Source: Halomonas smyrnensis AAD6
Lineage (GTDB): Bacteria > Pseudomonadota > Gammaproteobacteria > Pseudomonadales > Halomonadaceae
Direction: 5' to 3'
DNA length: 64,000 nt
Assembly: GCF_000265245.1 (NCBI RefSeq)
Contig: NZ_AJKS02000009.1
Coordinates: 723-64,722 of the forward strand
The notes under the pieces were generated by a model, which searched no databases, was not told the DNA's origin, and saw only the letters and a program-made list of their open reading frames with translations. Numbering within the stretch: position 1 is the stretch's first letter; the number at the start of each line of letters is the position of its first letter. Shown here piece by piece: positions 1 through 8,891 of the stretch. The position numbers were made by a program, and so were the translations under genes.

Positions 1-1783
1 TCCCCACGTCACCCAGCGTCGCGGGATCGTCGAGTGCACTGCCGATGTCGCCCAGCGCCACGCCGACCACGCCACCGCCGGCATCCGCCCCGTCGGCGCC
101 GAACACGTCGGCGGTGCCGTCGGTCAGCACGTTGCCGCTGACGTCCTGCTCACCCTCGTCGGCGCTGTTGGTGTCGGCGTTGGCCACCGGCCCATCGTCA
201 TTGACGTCAATGGTCAGCGTCGCGGGATCGGAGACGTCACCATCGTCGTCGGTGAAGCGTACATCGAACTGTTCCTGCACCTGATCGTTGGTGCCGACGG
301 CATTGCTGACATCATGGTCCAGGGTGTTATCGCTCAGCACATACTGCCAGCTGCCGTCGGTGTCGACGGTCACGATGCCGTAGGTGCCCTGCACCTCGGT
401 GCCATCCTCCTCGATCGCGATCCATTCGCCATTGACGTCCTTGACCTCGATCAGCGCCAGCTGGTCGTTACCGGTATCGATCTCCGGCGTACCGCTGATC
501 GTCGTGGTGCCGCCACCACTGCCATCGGGCAGCGCTGATTCCCAAACCATGTTGCCTTCGGCACGAATGCCGAGCGTCACGACCTGGGGGGTGGAATCCT
601 CGGCGATGGTCAGGTTCACCGTCGCCGTGTCGGTATCGCCATCGGCGTCGGTGATGGTGTAGGTGAAGCTGTCGGCGCCTTCGGCGCCGGGATTGGCCTG
701 ATAGGTGAAGGTGCCATCGCCGTTGTACGTTACCGTGCCCTTGCCGGGTTGCGAGGCTACGCCGACGCCGCTCTGCAGATCCACACCGTCGGCCCCGGCG
801 GTGTCATTGGCGAAGACATCGATGTCGACGCTGCCATCCTCGGGCACCTCGTCGGTCACGGTATCGTCGACGGCCACCGGGCCGTCGTCATTGACGTCGA
901 TGGTCAGGGTCGCTTCCGGCGAGACGTCACCGTCGTCGTCAGTGACTCGTACCGCGAAGGCATCCTGCACCTGGTCGGCCGCGCCGGTCTGATCGACGCC
1001 GTCATGGTCCAGGGTGTTGTCGTCCAGCGTGTACGTCCAACTGCCGTCGGTATTCACCGTCAGCGTGCCGTAGGCACCCTGCACGTTCGTGCCATTGGCA
1101 GAGATCGGGATCCAGACGCCACTGGCATCCTGCACTTCGATCAGGTCGAGTGCATCCACGCCGGTATCGATCTGGAAGGCGCCGCTGGCCGTCAGGCTGC
1201 CGCCACCGCTGCCATCAGACAGTGCAGACTCCCAGACCACATCGCCATCGCCGTTGAGATCCTGGGTATCGACCGTCGGCGAGTCGTCCTCCTCGGCGAC
1301 GAGGGCCGGGTCGAACTCGACCTGGTTCGGCCCCTCGAGTGAATTGGCGCCGTAGTTGAAGGCCAGCGGGCTGACGTTTTCGCTGATGCGCAGCAGACGC
1401 ACGAAGCCGTGACCGCTGTCGCCGCCGCCCGCACCACCGGCACCGCCGGCCGCAGTGGCATCGAGCCCTTCGAGCAGATCACCCTCGCCCTCGTCGATGG
1501 CCGCCAGCAACGCGGCGATATCCCCATCCTGGGCGCTGGCCTCCTCGCTGGCCGTCGCCTGATCCGGCGCAAGGTCCGGCGTCATCACGACCTCTTCACT
1601 ACCGGCGATGACGGCCGGCTCGAGACCATCGCCGAAATCCAGCACGGCTCGCCCACCATCGGACGTGACCAGGGTCTCTCCTTCCTGAAGCGCGTCGCCG
1701 ACGCTGAGCTCACGGAGGTTGCCGTCGGCGTCGCGCGCCCAGGCCTGGCCGGTAATGGATACCACGGTGGCGATGGTCATCAT
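1..1783 (-). CDS. LapA-like giant type I-secreted adhesin, N-terminal part (runs off window)
   Basis: The reading frame is open for 594 codons from an ATG at 1783 (AGGGG six bases upstream) to the window edge, so only the N-terminus is present. Residues 1-60 resemble the retention module of LapA-type adhesins, the part that plugs the outer-membrane pore. A TAAG motif at residues 110-113, followed by a glycine-rich linker, matches the site where the periplasmic protease LapG releases LapA. From about residue 180 the protein consists of Asp/Gly-rich Ig-like/VCBS-type repeats ending in a DVNDDGPVA motif. It is the last gene of a minus-strand run with its exporter genes, separated from the LuxR gene by about 157 bases. 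Inferred role: surface retention and biofilm adhesion, with release controlled by c-di-GMP. No lapD or lapG is seen here. Confidence 0.85.
   Translation of the reverse strand, partial: MMTIATVVSITGQAWARDADGNLRELSVGDALQEGETLVTSDGGRAVLDFGDGLEPAVIAGSEEVVMTPDLAPDQATASEEASAQDGDIAALLAAIDEGEGDLLEGLDATAAGGAGGAGGGDSGHGFVRLLRISENVSPLAFNYGANSLEGPNQVEFDPALVAEEDDSPTVDTQDLNGDGDVVWESALSDGSGGGSLTASGAFQIDTGVDALDLIEVQDASGVWIPISANGTNVQGAYGTLTVNTDGSWTYTLDDNTLDHDGVDQTGAADQVQDAFAVRVTDDDGDVSPEATLTIDVNDDGPVAVDDTVTDEVPEDGSVDIDVFANDTAGADGVDLQSGVGVASQPGKGTVTYNGDGTFTYQANPGAEGADSFTYTITDADGDTDTATVNLTIAEDSTPQVVTLGIRAEGNMVWESALPDGSGGGTTTISGTPEIDTGNDQLALIEVKDVNGEWIAIEEDGTEVQGTYGIVTVDTDGSWQYVLSDNTLDHDVSNAVGTNDQVQEQFDVRFTDDDGDVSDPATLTIDVNDDGPVANADTNSADEGEQDVSGNVLTDGTADVFGADGADAGGGVVGVALGDIGSALDDPATLGDVG
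185..1240 (-). repeat. Two tandem copies of a ~120-residue adhesin repeat
   Basis: Two long repeat units lie at about 875-1240 and 185-553. Each starts with VWESAL(S/P)DGSGGG, includes TLDHD, and ends with TLTIDVNDDGPVA. A cadherin-like segment with DGTFTYQANPGAEG lies between them. This is the usual architecture of RTX/VCBS giant adhesins, and the array probably continues beyond the window. Confidence 0.7.
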
Positions 1784-1940
1784 TCATTTCCCCTGAGGAG
1801 TCACATCAACCGGCATTTGCCGCGAATACGCCGGTGGCTAATGACATCACACTAGGTCAGGGGGCAGGCCCCCGGTATTGGACCGAAGGACAGGTAACAG
1901 AAAGTAACGAGGCAGGACTGAACACCCGCCAGGGCAGGGC

Positions 1941-2564
1941 TCAAGTCACGCTCTGTTCCTGATGGGACAGCTTGAGCACGAGCTGCATGCGGTCGCGCAC
2001 CTCGAGCTTGCGGAACACGGCACCGAGATGCGCCTTGACGGTGCGCTCGGTGATCCCCAGCAGACGGGCCACCGCCTTGTTGCTGTTGCCCTCCGCCACG
2101 GCCACCGCCACGGCACGCTCACGCTGGGTCAGGCGGTCGAGCATCTCTTCGCGTAGCCTCTCTTCCCCGCCGAGCGCGCGATAGGCTCCTCCCACCACCT
2201 GGGCCATGAGCTCGGGCCCCACCCAGATGCCCTGATGGGCCGTGACCAGGGCCATCTGGCTCAGCAGCTCGGGAGGGGACAGCGCATGAGCATAGCCCCG
2301 CGCACCGGCCTCGAGGGCCTGGGTCGCCTCGCGCGAGTCCGGCGCATAGCTCAACACACTGACGATCGCCCCCTGCTGCGCCCCCTGCTGCGCCAGCTGC
2401 CGCACCAGCACCGGCCAGGTGTCTCCCTGTATGACCACCCAGGCCTGGACCTCGGCCGATGCCATCTCCAGGGCGAAGGACTCGTCGACACAGCGCGCAT
2501 CAGGAAAGGCCTCGCGCCAGCGCGGCATCAGGGCGCTCTCACGACATACGAAGATCTGCTTCAT
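1941..2564 (-). CDS. LuxR-type transcriptional regulator with degenerate receiver-like domain
   Basis: A 207-residue protein. Residues about 135-200 form a LuxR/GerE DNA-binding domain (LTQRERAVAVAVAEGNSNKAVARLL..TERTVKAHLGAVFRKL). Residues 1-125 look like a response-regulator fold without a clear phospho-acceptor aspartate. The ATG at 2564 overlaps the TGA of the upstream HlyD gene by one base, so translation is probably coupled; a TTG one codon upstream is an alternative start. Its place between the secretion genes and the adhesin suggests local control of adhesin or biofilm genes, but targets cannot be read from the sequence. The upstream region carries no obvious separate promoter. Confidence 0.8.
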   Translation of the reverse strand: MKQIFVCRESALMPRWREAFPDARCVDESFALEMASAEVQAWVVIQGDTWPVLVRQLAQQGAQQGAIVSVLSYAPDSREATQALEAGARGYAHALSPPELLSQMALVTAHQGIWVGPELMAQVVGGAYRALGGEERLREEMLDRLTQRERAVAVAVAEGNSNKAVARLLGITERTVKAHLGAVFRKLEVRDRMQLVLKLSHQEQSVT

Positions 2565-3991
2565 CAACGTTCTCCCAGCGCGTTCTGCCAGCCTCTCAAC
2601 ACCGGCTTGAGCAGATACTGCATCACCGTGCGCTTGCCGGTCAGGATGTCCACCTGCGCGGTCATCCCCGGTATCACGTCCAGTTCCTGGTGCTCGCTGC
2701 CGCCTTCCAGGGTACGGACCCGCACCAGATAGAAGGTATCACCCTCGTCATCGGTGATGGTATCGGGGCTGATGTGGACCAGCTCGGCCTCGAGCCCCCC
2801 ATAGATGGCGAAGTCGTAGGCCGTCAGCTTGATGGTGGCCGGCTGCCCGGGCCTCAGGAAGGCGATATCCTGCGGCGCGATACGCGCCTCGACCAGCAGG
2901 GCATCCGCGGTGGGCACGATCTCGACCACTTCCTGTCCCGGCTGCACCACGCCACCGAGGGTATTGAGGGTCAGGCGCTGGACGATGCCATCCACCGGCG
3001 AGCGAATCTCCGCCAGCCTCACGCGATCCTGCAGGCCGGCACTGGATTCATCCAACGCCGCCAGCTCCGCCATGGTCCGGGACAACTCCCCGCGCCACTC
3101 GTTGCGCTTCTCGAGCGTGACCTCGCGCAGCTTCGACTGAGCTTCCTCGATGGAGGACTCCAGGCGCTCGACCTGAGCCGCGGCCTGGTCGCGTTGCCCC
3201 CGGGCGCGCGTGACCTCACGCTGAAGCCGGAGCACCTCGACCTCGGAGACCGCTCCGGACTCCAGCAGCGGTCGGGTCAGGTTCAGTTCGCGCCCGGCCA
3301 TGCCCAGCTCCCGTGCGGCCGTGTCGCGCCGAGACCGGGCTTCATCCAGCTCCGCACGCCGCTGGGACAGTTGCTCCTCGAGGATGCTCTTCTGTTCTTC
3401 CAGCGCCTCGAGGTTGTTGCGGTACTGCTCACGCTCCTGGGCGACGATGTCAGGCGCCTCCTCGAGCAGTTCCCGCGATGGCGTGAAGGGCTCATCGGTG
3501 ACCAAGGCGCGCAGGCGTTCCACTCGCGCCTCGAGCGATTCGGCCTTGGCGCGGTTCTCGCGGAAGTTGGCCACGAAACGCGTCGGATCGATGCGCATCA
3601 GCAGCTGCCCCTGGGATACCGATTCGCCCTCTTCGACCAGGATCTCCTGGACGACGCCGCCATCGAAGGACTGGACCTTCTGCAGCTGGCTGGAGGGAAT
3701 CACCCGCCCGGCGCCTCGGGTCACCTCATCCAGCGGCGCGAAGGCCGCCCACACGATCAGGGCCACCACGGCCAGCACCACGGTATAAAGCATCAGGCGA
3801 GCGCGCAGCGGCTCCTGCTGGAGCCTGGCCCAGTCGGCATCGCTGGCCCAGTCGCGATCCAGGTGCGCGGACGTGACCCGCCGCGAGAACAGCCGGTCGA
3901 CGAAGGGACGAAACGGCTTGCCGCCGGTCTCGGAAAAGCGGCCGACGGCCTCGAAGCCACGCTGCTCGGAGGTACGGGCGTCTTCCGTCAT
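2564..3991 (-). CDS. HlyD-family type I secretion periplasmic adaptor (LapC-like)
   Basis: A 475-residue membrane-fusion protein. It has a short cytoplasmic N-terminus, one membrane segment at about residues 68-88 (LMLYTVVLAVVALIVWAAFA), a lipoyl/biotinyl-like half-motif, and a long coiled-coil region at about 135-300 rich in Glu, Arg and Leu. The second lipoyl half and beta-barrel domain follow (IRSPVDGIVQRL, about 330). Length and layout match the HlyD/LapC family, which links the inner-membrane ABC exporter to the TolC-like pore. Its ATG overlaps the stop of the exporter gene (ATGA), indicating coupled expression. It probably serves export of the adhesin encoded downstream. Confidence 0.9.
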   Translation of the reverse strand: MTEDARTSEQRGFEAVGRFSETGGKPFRPFVDRLFSRRVTSAHLDRDWASDADWARLQQEPLRARLMLYTVVLAVVALIVWAAFAPLDEVTRGAGRVIPSSQLQKVQSFDGGVVQEILVEEGESVSQGQLLMRIDPTRFVANFRENRAKAESLEARVERLRALVTDEPFTPSRELLEEAPDIVAQEREQYRNNLEALEEQKSILEEQLSQRRAELDEARSRRDTAARELGMAGRELNLTRPLLESGAVSEVEVLRLQREVTRARGQRDQAAAQVERLESSIEEAQSKLREVTLEKRNEWRGELSRTMAELAALDESSAGLQDRVRLAEIRSPVDGIVQRLTLNTLGGVVQPGQEVVEIVPTADALLVEARIAPQDIAFLRPGQPATIKLTAYDFAIYGGLEAELVHISPDTITDDEGDTFYLVRVRTLEGGSEHQELDVIPGMTAQVDILTGKRTVMQYLLKPVLRGWQNALGER

Positions 3992-6159
3992 GCGCCGGCC
4001 CTCCCGATCTGACCCTTGCGCAGGGCCTCGATCACCTTGTCCCTGGGACCGTCGGCCACCACCTTGCCGGCATCGATGACCACGATGCGGTCCACCAGTG
4101 ACAACAAGGACGTGCGGTGAGTCACGATCAGCATCGTCTTGCCCGCTCCCACTTCCTTCAATCTTGCCTTGAGCGCCTCTTCGGAGGAGTGATCCATGGC
4201 GCTGGTGGGCTCGTCGAGCAGCAGGACGCGAGGGTCGTGCACCAGCGCCCGGGCGATGGCCACCTGCTGACGTTGCCCGCCGGACAGGCGCTGGCCGCGC
4301 TCGCCCACGTCGAGATCGATGCCATCAGGGTGGCCGTCGACCAGCCCGGAGAGGCCACTGAGATGAATCACCCGCAGCAGCGACTCGTCGTCGACACCAT
4401 CGCTGCCGGCGCCGGCCAGGATGTTTTCGCGCAGCGAGCCATGAAAGAGCGTGACGTCCTGGGGCACATAGCCGAAATGACGACGCAGCTGGACGGGGTC
4501 GTACTGACGCACGTCAACGCCATCCAGCCGTACCGCGCCGGCATCTGGTTCGTAGAGCCCCAGCAGCAGCTTGTGCAGCGTGGTCTTGCCGCAACCCACT
4601 CGCCCGAGCACGCCGACCTTCTCGCCGGCCTCGAGGTTCAGCGAGACCTCCCGCAGCGCATCTCGCTGCTCGTCGGGGTAGCGGAAGCCGACCTTGTCGA
4701 AGCGCAGCTCGCCTTTCACCACGGGGCGATCGATGTACGGTCGATCCTCGTGGCGCTCCACCGGCAGCGCCATCACCCCATCCAGCGAGCGCAGGGCCGT
4801 GGAGGCCTGATGATACTGGGCCAGCAGCGCGGCGGCCTGGCTGATCGGCGCCATGGCCCGCGATGACAGCAGGTAGGCAGCGATCAACCCGCCCTGGGTC
4901 AGCTCGCCAGCGATGATCAGATAGACCCCCGTGATGACGACCGCCACCGCCACGCTGTGCTGCGTCCACAGCGCCACGCTGCTCACCGAGGAGCTGATCA
5001 GGCGCAGCTGGGCGGTAGTCCGCGAGAGAAAGGCGGAGGCCCGCTCCCAGATGCCCTGCGCCCGGCTCTCCCCGCGCAGCGCCTTCAGGGTCTCGAGCTG
5101 CGAGATCGACTCGACCAGCGTGGCATTGCGCTGCGCGCTGGCCCGCCAGGTGGTCTCGGACAGCTCGTGCAGCTTGCCCTGCGCCGCCAGCGCATAAAGC
5201 AGCACGAAGACGATGCCCACCAGCACCGGAATCACCAGGGGCGGACCGATCAGGGCGATGATGGCGGCGAACAGCAGCACGAACGGTAGATCGACCAGCC
5301 CGACCACCGTGGCCGAACCGATGAAGGCGCGCACCGATTCGAAGGACTGCAGCATGGCCGCGAAGGAACCGGTGGAAGACGGCCGCGCGGCCATCTTGAG
5401 ACCGAGCACCTGCGACATCAGCGACGACGAGAGCTTGACGTCGGCCCGGCTCGCGGCCAGGTCCACGAAGGCGCCGCGCATCAGCCGAAGCGCCAGATCG
5501 AAGCACAGCACCACGAAGACGCCGATCGCCAGCACCCACAGCGACTCGGTGGCGTGATTGGGCACCACGCGATCATAGATGTTAAGCACGAACAGCGGCA
5601 TGGCCAGGGCGAAGAGGTTGATCACCACCGACCCGGCGATCACATCGCGATAGAGCCGGCGGTTATCGCGGATGACGCCCCAGAACCAGTGTCGGTCGCG
5701 CTTGCGCTCGACCTCGGGGCCGCGTGCATCGAAGCGAAAGCGGGGCCTGACATAGATGGCCTGGCCACTGTAGCTGGCCTGCAGGCCGTCCAGGTCAACC
5801 TCGGTTGCCGCCTCGCCGAGCTCAGGGAAGATCACCCGGGCACGGCGCGCCTTGAGATCCAGCGCCAGCAGCACGCAGGCGCGTCCCGGCTCGAGCAGCA
5901 GCACGGCGGGAAACAGCGCGGGATTGAGTTGCACCAGACGCGAACGGACGATCCGCGCCGACAGCCCGGCACGAGCGGCGGCACGCGGAAAGACGCCCGG
6001 CGTCAGGCGCCCTTCATGCAGCGGCAGGCCCGCCGTCAAGGCATCGGCACTGACGTCGTGTTCGTGGGCCAGCGCAATGTTCTGCAGGCATTCGAGCAGC
6101 TCGTCCCGAACGGCAGACCTGGCCCCGCTGCCATCATCGAGCGCTTCACGTTGTGTCAA
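3988..6159 (-). CDS. Type I secretion ABC transporter with C39-like domain (LapB-like)
   Basis: A 723-residue protein with three parts. Residues about 15-135 are a C39-peptidase-like domain without the catalytic Cys, as in RTX/LapB exporters that do not cleave a leader. Residues about 160-440 are a six-helix ABC membrane domain. The C-terminal nucleotide-binding domain has Walker A GRVGCGKTT, signature LSGGQRQQ and Walker B VLLLDEPTSAMD. The start is a TTG at 6159 with AGGGG in good position; no ATG lies nearby. It sits 71 bases after the TolC-OmpA gene and overlaps the HlyD gene by 4 bases. Role: ATP-driven export of the large adhesin across the inner membrane. Confidence 0.92.
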   Translation of the reverse strand: MTQREALDDGSGARSAVRDELLECLQNIALAHEHDVSADALTAGLPLHEGRLTPGVFPRAAARAGLSARIVRSRLVQLNPALFPAVLLLEPGRACVLLALDLKARRARVIFPELGEAATEVDLDGLQASYSGQAIYVRPRFRFDARGPEVERKRDRHWFWGVIRDNRRLYRDVIAGSVVINLFALAMPLFVLNIYDRVVPNHATESLWVLAIGVFVVLCFDLALRLMRGAFVDLAASRADVKLSSSLMSQVLGLKMAARPSSTGSFAAMLQSFESVRAFIGSATVVGLVDLPFVLLFAAIIALIGPPLVIPVLVGIVFVLLYALAAQGKLHELSETTWRASAQRNATLVESISQLETLKALRGESRAQGIWERASAFLSRTTAQLRLISSSVSSVALWTQHSVAVAVVITGVYLIIAGELTQGGLIAAYLLSSRAMAPISQAAALLAQYHQASTALRSLDGVMALPVERHEDRPYIDRPVVKGELRFDKVGFRYPDEQRDALREVSLNLEAGEKVGVLGRVGCGKTTLHKLLLGLYEPDAGAVRLDGVDVRQYDPVQLRRHFGYVPQDVTLFHGSLRENILAGAGSDGVDDESLLRVIHLSGLSGLVDGHPDGIDLDVGERGQRLSGGQRQQVAIARALVHDPRVLLLDEPTSAMDHSSEEALKARLKEVGAGKTMLIVTHRTSLLSLVDRIVVIDAGKVVADGPRDKVIEALRKGQIGRAGA

Positions 6160-6230
6160 TTCTCACCCCTGCGTCGAAACGATAGAGCGACGTCGGTCGA
6201 GCCGGGCCCGACCGACACCCACCTCATGCT

Positions 6231-8117
6231 CTAAGGCCGATAGGCGGCCATGTCGAGATTCTCGCCGGCACGCTCCAGGGTGACCTCCACGCGGCGGTTC
6301 TGCCGACGGCCATCCACGGTGTCGTTGGACGCCACCGGCCGGCGTGAGCCGAAGCCCTCGGTCTGGATCAGCGAGGCATCCACGCCCTGCGTGACCAGAT
6401 AATCACCGACGCTCCGGGCACGACGCCGAGACAGCGGGTCGTTGATGGCGTCATTGCCAGTGGCATCGGCATGACCGGCGATGTAGACACGCACCAGGTC
6501 GTTGCGGCCGCGGATCTGCTCGGCGAGCCGACGCAGCTCATCGCGCGATGCCATGCTCAGTTCGGCGCTGTTGATCTCGAACAGGGCGTCCGCCGAGAGC
6601 GTGACGTCCGGCGCGCGGGTCGGCGGCGCCGTGATGCCGCCGGTGAAGTCGGCCAGGGTGAAGCCGGTGGGCCCCGACGTCGGACAGATGGTCTCGGGAT
6701 CGAGGGAGACCCCATCGCTGCCGAGCTCGGCCAGGGTCGGCATGTCGTCGCGACGCACCTCCAGGGTCTGCATCAGCTGCCCCATGGCAGCCAGGGTGCG
6801 GGCATCGGCCAGGTCGACGTCATAGCGGGCATTGGTATAGGCGCGGCTGGCCTCGAAGTATTCGTTCTCGGTATCCAGCACGTCCAGCAGGCTGCGCTGG
6901 CCGATGTCGAACTGCTGCTGGTAGGCGCCACGCACGCGGTCGGTAGAGAGCCGATGCTGATTGAGATACTCGAGCTGCTCGCGCAGCCGCTGGGTGTCGT
7001 TGTAGGCGATCTGGGTGGTCTGGCGCACGTCGACGCAGGCCTTCTCGCGCAGGTTGATGGCCTGCTCGACCCGCTCGCTGGCGGCACGGAAACTGGCCAG
7101 GTCGCTGCCACCGCGGTACAGGTTCATGCTCGCCACCAGTTCGATGCTGCTGCGGTCCTGTCGCTCGTCGACGTCGTCGAGGGAGCCGCTGTCACTGTCC
7201 TTGTAGGTGCCGCTGCGGGCGACCAGGTCGAGCGTCGGATGGAAGGCGGCGCGCTCGCCGCTCCTTGCCGCCCGAGAGGCCGCGATGTTCTCGATCGCGG
7301 CATGAAACTCCGGATTGCCCTGGAAGGCCAGATCCAGCGCCGATGCCACGTCTGCGGGCAGTCGACCGGCGAAGTCCGGCGCCGGCGCCAGCGAGGCCGC
7401 CGGCAGGCCGCCGACGATACGCTGGAAGCGAGCCGTCACGTCATGCAGGTTGGAGGCCTCGGTCATCAGGTTGGATTCGGCCAGCGCCAGGCGTCCGCTG
7501 ATCTGCTCGAGATCGACCCCACGCCCCGCCCCGGAGAGCGTGCGCTCCTCGATCTGATTGAAGACCTCCAGGTGCTTGGCGTAATTTTCCTGAGCCAGGC
7601 GGACCAGTGCCCGGTAGCGCTGCACGTCCAGATAGGCCCGCACCGCCTCGAGGGAGACTTCCTCGCTGGCCCCCAGCAGCTCGTAGTAGCGCACCAGCTC
7701 GGCGCGATCGAGACGCTCCACCTCGCTGCTGGTGGCGAAGCCGTCATAGATCATCTGGGTCAGGGCCACCTCGGCGTAGTCGGTATCGTAGCTGCCACGA
7801 CCATCGTGCTCGCGATCCTCCTGCCCCACTCCGGCATTGATATCCACGCTGGGCAGGTAATTCCCCCAGGCGGCACGACGATCCTGGCCCGACGCCTGCA
7901 ACTCACGCCAGGCCGCCCGCACCTCGGGATTGGTGCTGATCGCCTGCTGCACGACGCGCTGCAGATCACTGGAACCCGGCGACATTAGCCCTGCCGGCAA
8001 GGACTGGGCGACGGCCGAGGCGATGGGCAGCAGGGCGAGGCCTGCCCCCACGGCAAGGCCGCGGACGATGCGGGCTCGCGCGACGCGCGAAGACAATCCG
8101 ACACTAGTGCGTTTCAT
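6231..8117 (-). CDS. TolC-family outer-membrane pore fused to C-terminal OmpA domain (LapE-like)
   Basis: A 628-residue protein starting at the ATG at 8117 (AAGGGGTGGGA upstream); a frame-compatible ATG at 8147 would add ten residues before the signal peptide. A signal peptide ends near VAQS. Residues about 50-460 are a TolC/outer-membrane efflux domain with two helical repeats. A linker follows, then an OmpA/Pal-like peptidoglycan-binding domain at about 505-620 (LFEINSAELSMASRDELRRL, GHADATGNDAINDPLSRRRA, GFGSRRPVASN). TolC pores of adhesin systems are usually separate from OmpA partners, so the fusion would anchor the pore to the wall. It is the first gene of the secretion run. Confidence 0.88.
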   Translation of the reverse strand: MKRTSVGLSSRVARARIVRGLAVGAGLALLPIASAVAQSLPAGLMSPGSSDLQRVVQQAISTNPEVRAAWRELQASGQDRRAAWGNYLPSVDINAGVGQEDREHDGRGSYDTDYAEVALTQMIYDGFATSSEVERLDRAELVRYYELLGASEEVSLEAVRAYLDVQRYRALVRLAQENYAKHLEVFNQIEERTLSGAGRGVDLEQISGRLALAESNLMTEASNLHDVTARFQRIVGGLPAASLAPAPDFAGRLPADVASALDLAFQGNPEFHAAIENIAASRAARSGERAAFHPTLDLVARSGTYKDSDSGSLDDVDERQDRSSIELVASMNLYRGGSDLASFRAASERVEQAINLREKACVDVRQTTQIAYNDTQRLREQLEYLNQHRLSTDRVRGAYQQQFDIGQRSLLDVLDTENEYFEASRAYTNARYDVDLADARTLAAMGQLMQTLEVRRDDMPTLAELGSDGVSLDPETICPTSGPTGFTLADFTGGITAPPTRAPDVTLSADALFEINSAELSMASRDELRRLAEQIRGRNDLVRVYIAGHADATGNDAINDPLSRRRARSVGDYLVTQGVDASLIQTEGFGSRRPVASNDTVDGRRQNRRVEVTLERAGENLDMAAYRP

Positions 8118-8486
8118 GACAGTTCCCACCCCTTGCTGAGCCGGCATCGATAACGCGCGGCTACTGTTCGTTATTGTGCCGACTGATGTCCTACCTGATC
8201 AGGCGGTCGCCGGCCATGGCGATCTTGATCCTTTCTTCGGCTGCAGGGCAATCAGGCGAAAAGATCAGCCACTGCGATGAACGTATTACCACAATCTCTG
8301 TAACATATAGTAACCAAAAAACCGTGATGCGCTAGTAGGTCGCCATGGTGTTTCTGTATGAATTTTGCCAACCGCCATGTAATCCATGACTTACAAGGAG
8401 TCGGTGTACCGGCCGCTCTCGCTGGCAAGCCCAAACGTGCTATCGTCAGCGCCATCAGTCACACGGCCCGCCCAAGGAGAATCGGC
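8118..8486. other. Intergenic region between the secretion operon and the plus-strand genes
   Basis: This 369-base divergent spacer is more AT-rich than its surroundings, notably at 8275-8400. It must hold promoters for the minus-strand secretion run and for the plus-strand small gene. A perfect 10-base palindrome (CCTGATCAGG) lies at 8194-8203. I could not assign convincing -35/-10 pairs or a FleQ-type box. No coding frame here is persuasive. Confidence 0.5.
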
Positions 8487-8768
8487 ATGTCGTCATCGGA
8501 GATCCAGAAGACTCGTGTCATCAATGAGCTACGCAGCTTCATCAAGAAGCTGCTGCAGGACCCCAAGATCCTGGAGCAGTCGCTGACGATCGCCCGGGAA
8601 CGTCTCGGCGAGGGCGACCAGACCCAGGTCATGGCCCAGATCGCCAACGAGATTTCCGACACCACCAGCGTGCACATCCCGGAAGATCCCAAGGAACACT
8701 CCGAGGCCGACCGCCTGTTCCTGGAACTGCTCAAGGAAGTGGTGCGGGAGGAACAGGCCCTCTACTGA
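8487..8768 (+). CDS. Small hypothetical cytoplasmic protein
   Basis: A 93-residue acidic, helical protein starting MSSSEIQKTRVINELRSF, with AAGGAGA six bases upstream of the ATG at 8487. This start is preferred over an in-frame upstream ATG at 8358, which lacks a ribosome site and would add a non-conserved-looking extension. There is no membrane segment or signal peptide, and no domain I recognise. It precedes thiI by about 120 bases and may be cotranscribed or independent. The ribosome site and typical codon use support a real gene; function is unknown. Confidence 0.7.
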   Translation: MSSSEIQKTRVINELRSFIKKLLQDPKILEQSLTIARERLGEGDQTQVMAQIANEISDTTSVHIPEDPKEHSEADRLFLELLKEVVREEQALY

Positions 8769-8842
8769 GCCTCTACCCGCCCCCGGTCGGGGGCGGCCAT
8801 TCGCTGCACCGCCTCCCTCGACCTGCGCGCGCTCCCGCTCGC

Positions 8843-8851
8843 TGGTACAAT
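8843..8851 (+). promoter_or_regulatory. Candidate extended -10 promoter element for thiI
   Basis: TGGTACAAT is an extended -10 (TG-N-TACAAT), placed so that transcription would start a few bases before the thiI ATG at 8892. No good -35 is visible. Confidence 0.45.
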
Positions 8852-8891
8852 GCGCGCCCTTTTGCCACGCCCCGCTTCAACGCCGCCTCGC

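Noticed and set aside
2459..4012. 517-codon plus-strand open frame opposite the HlyD gene
   Set aside because: It is the antisense shadow of a clear HlyD gene in high-GC DNA, rich in His, Arg, Gly and Gln, with no family motif.
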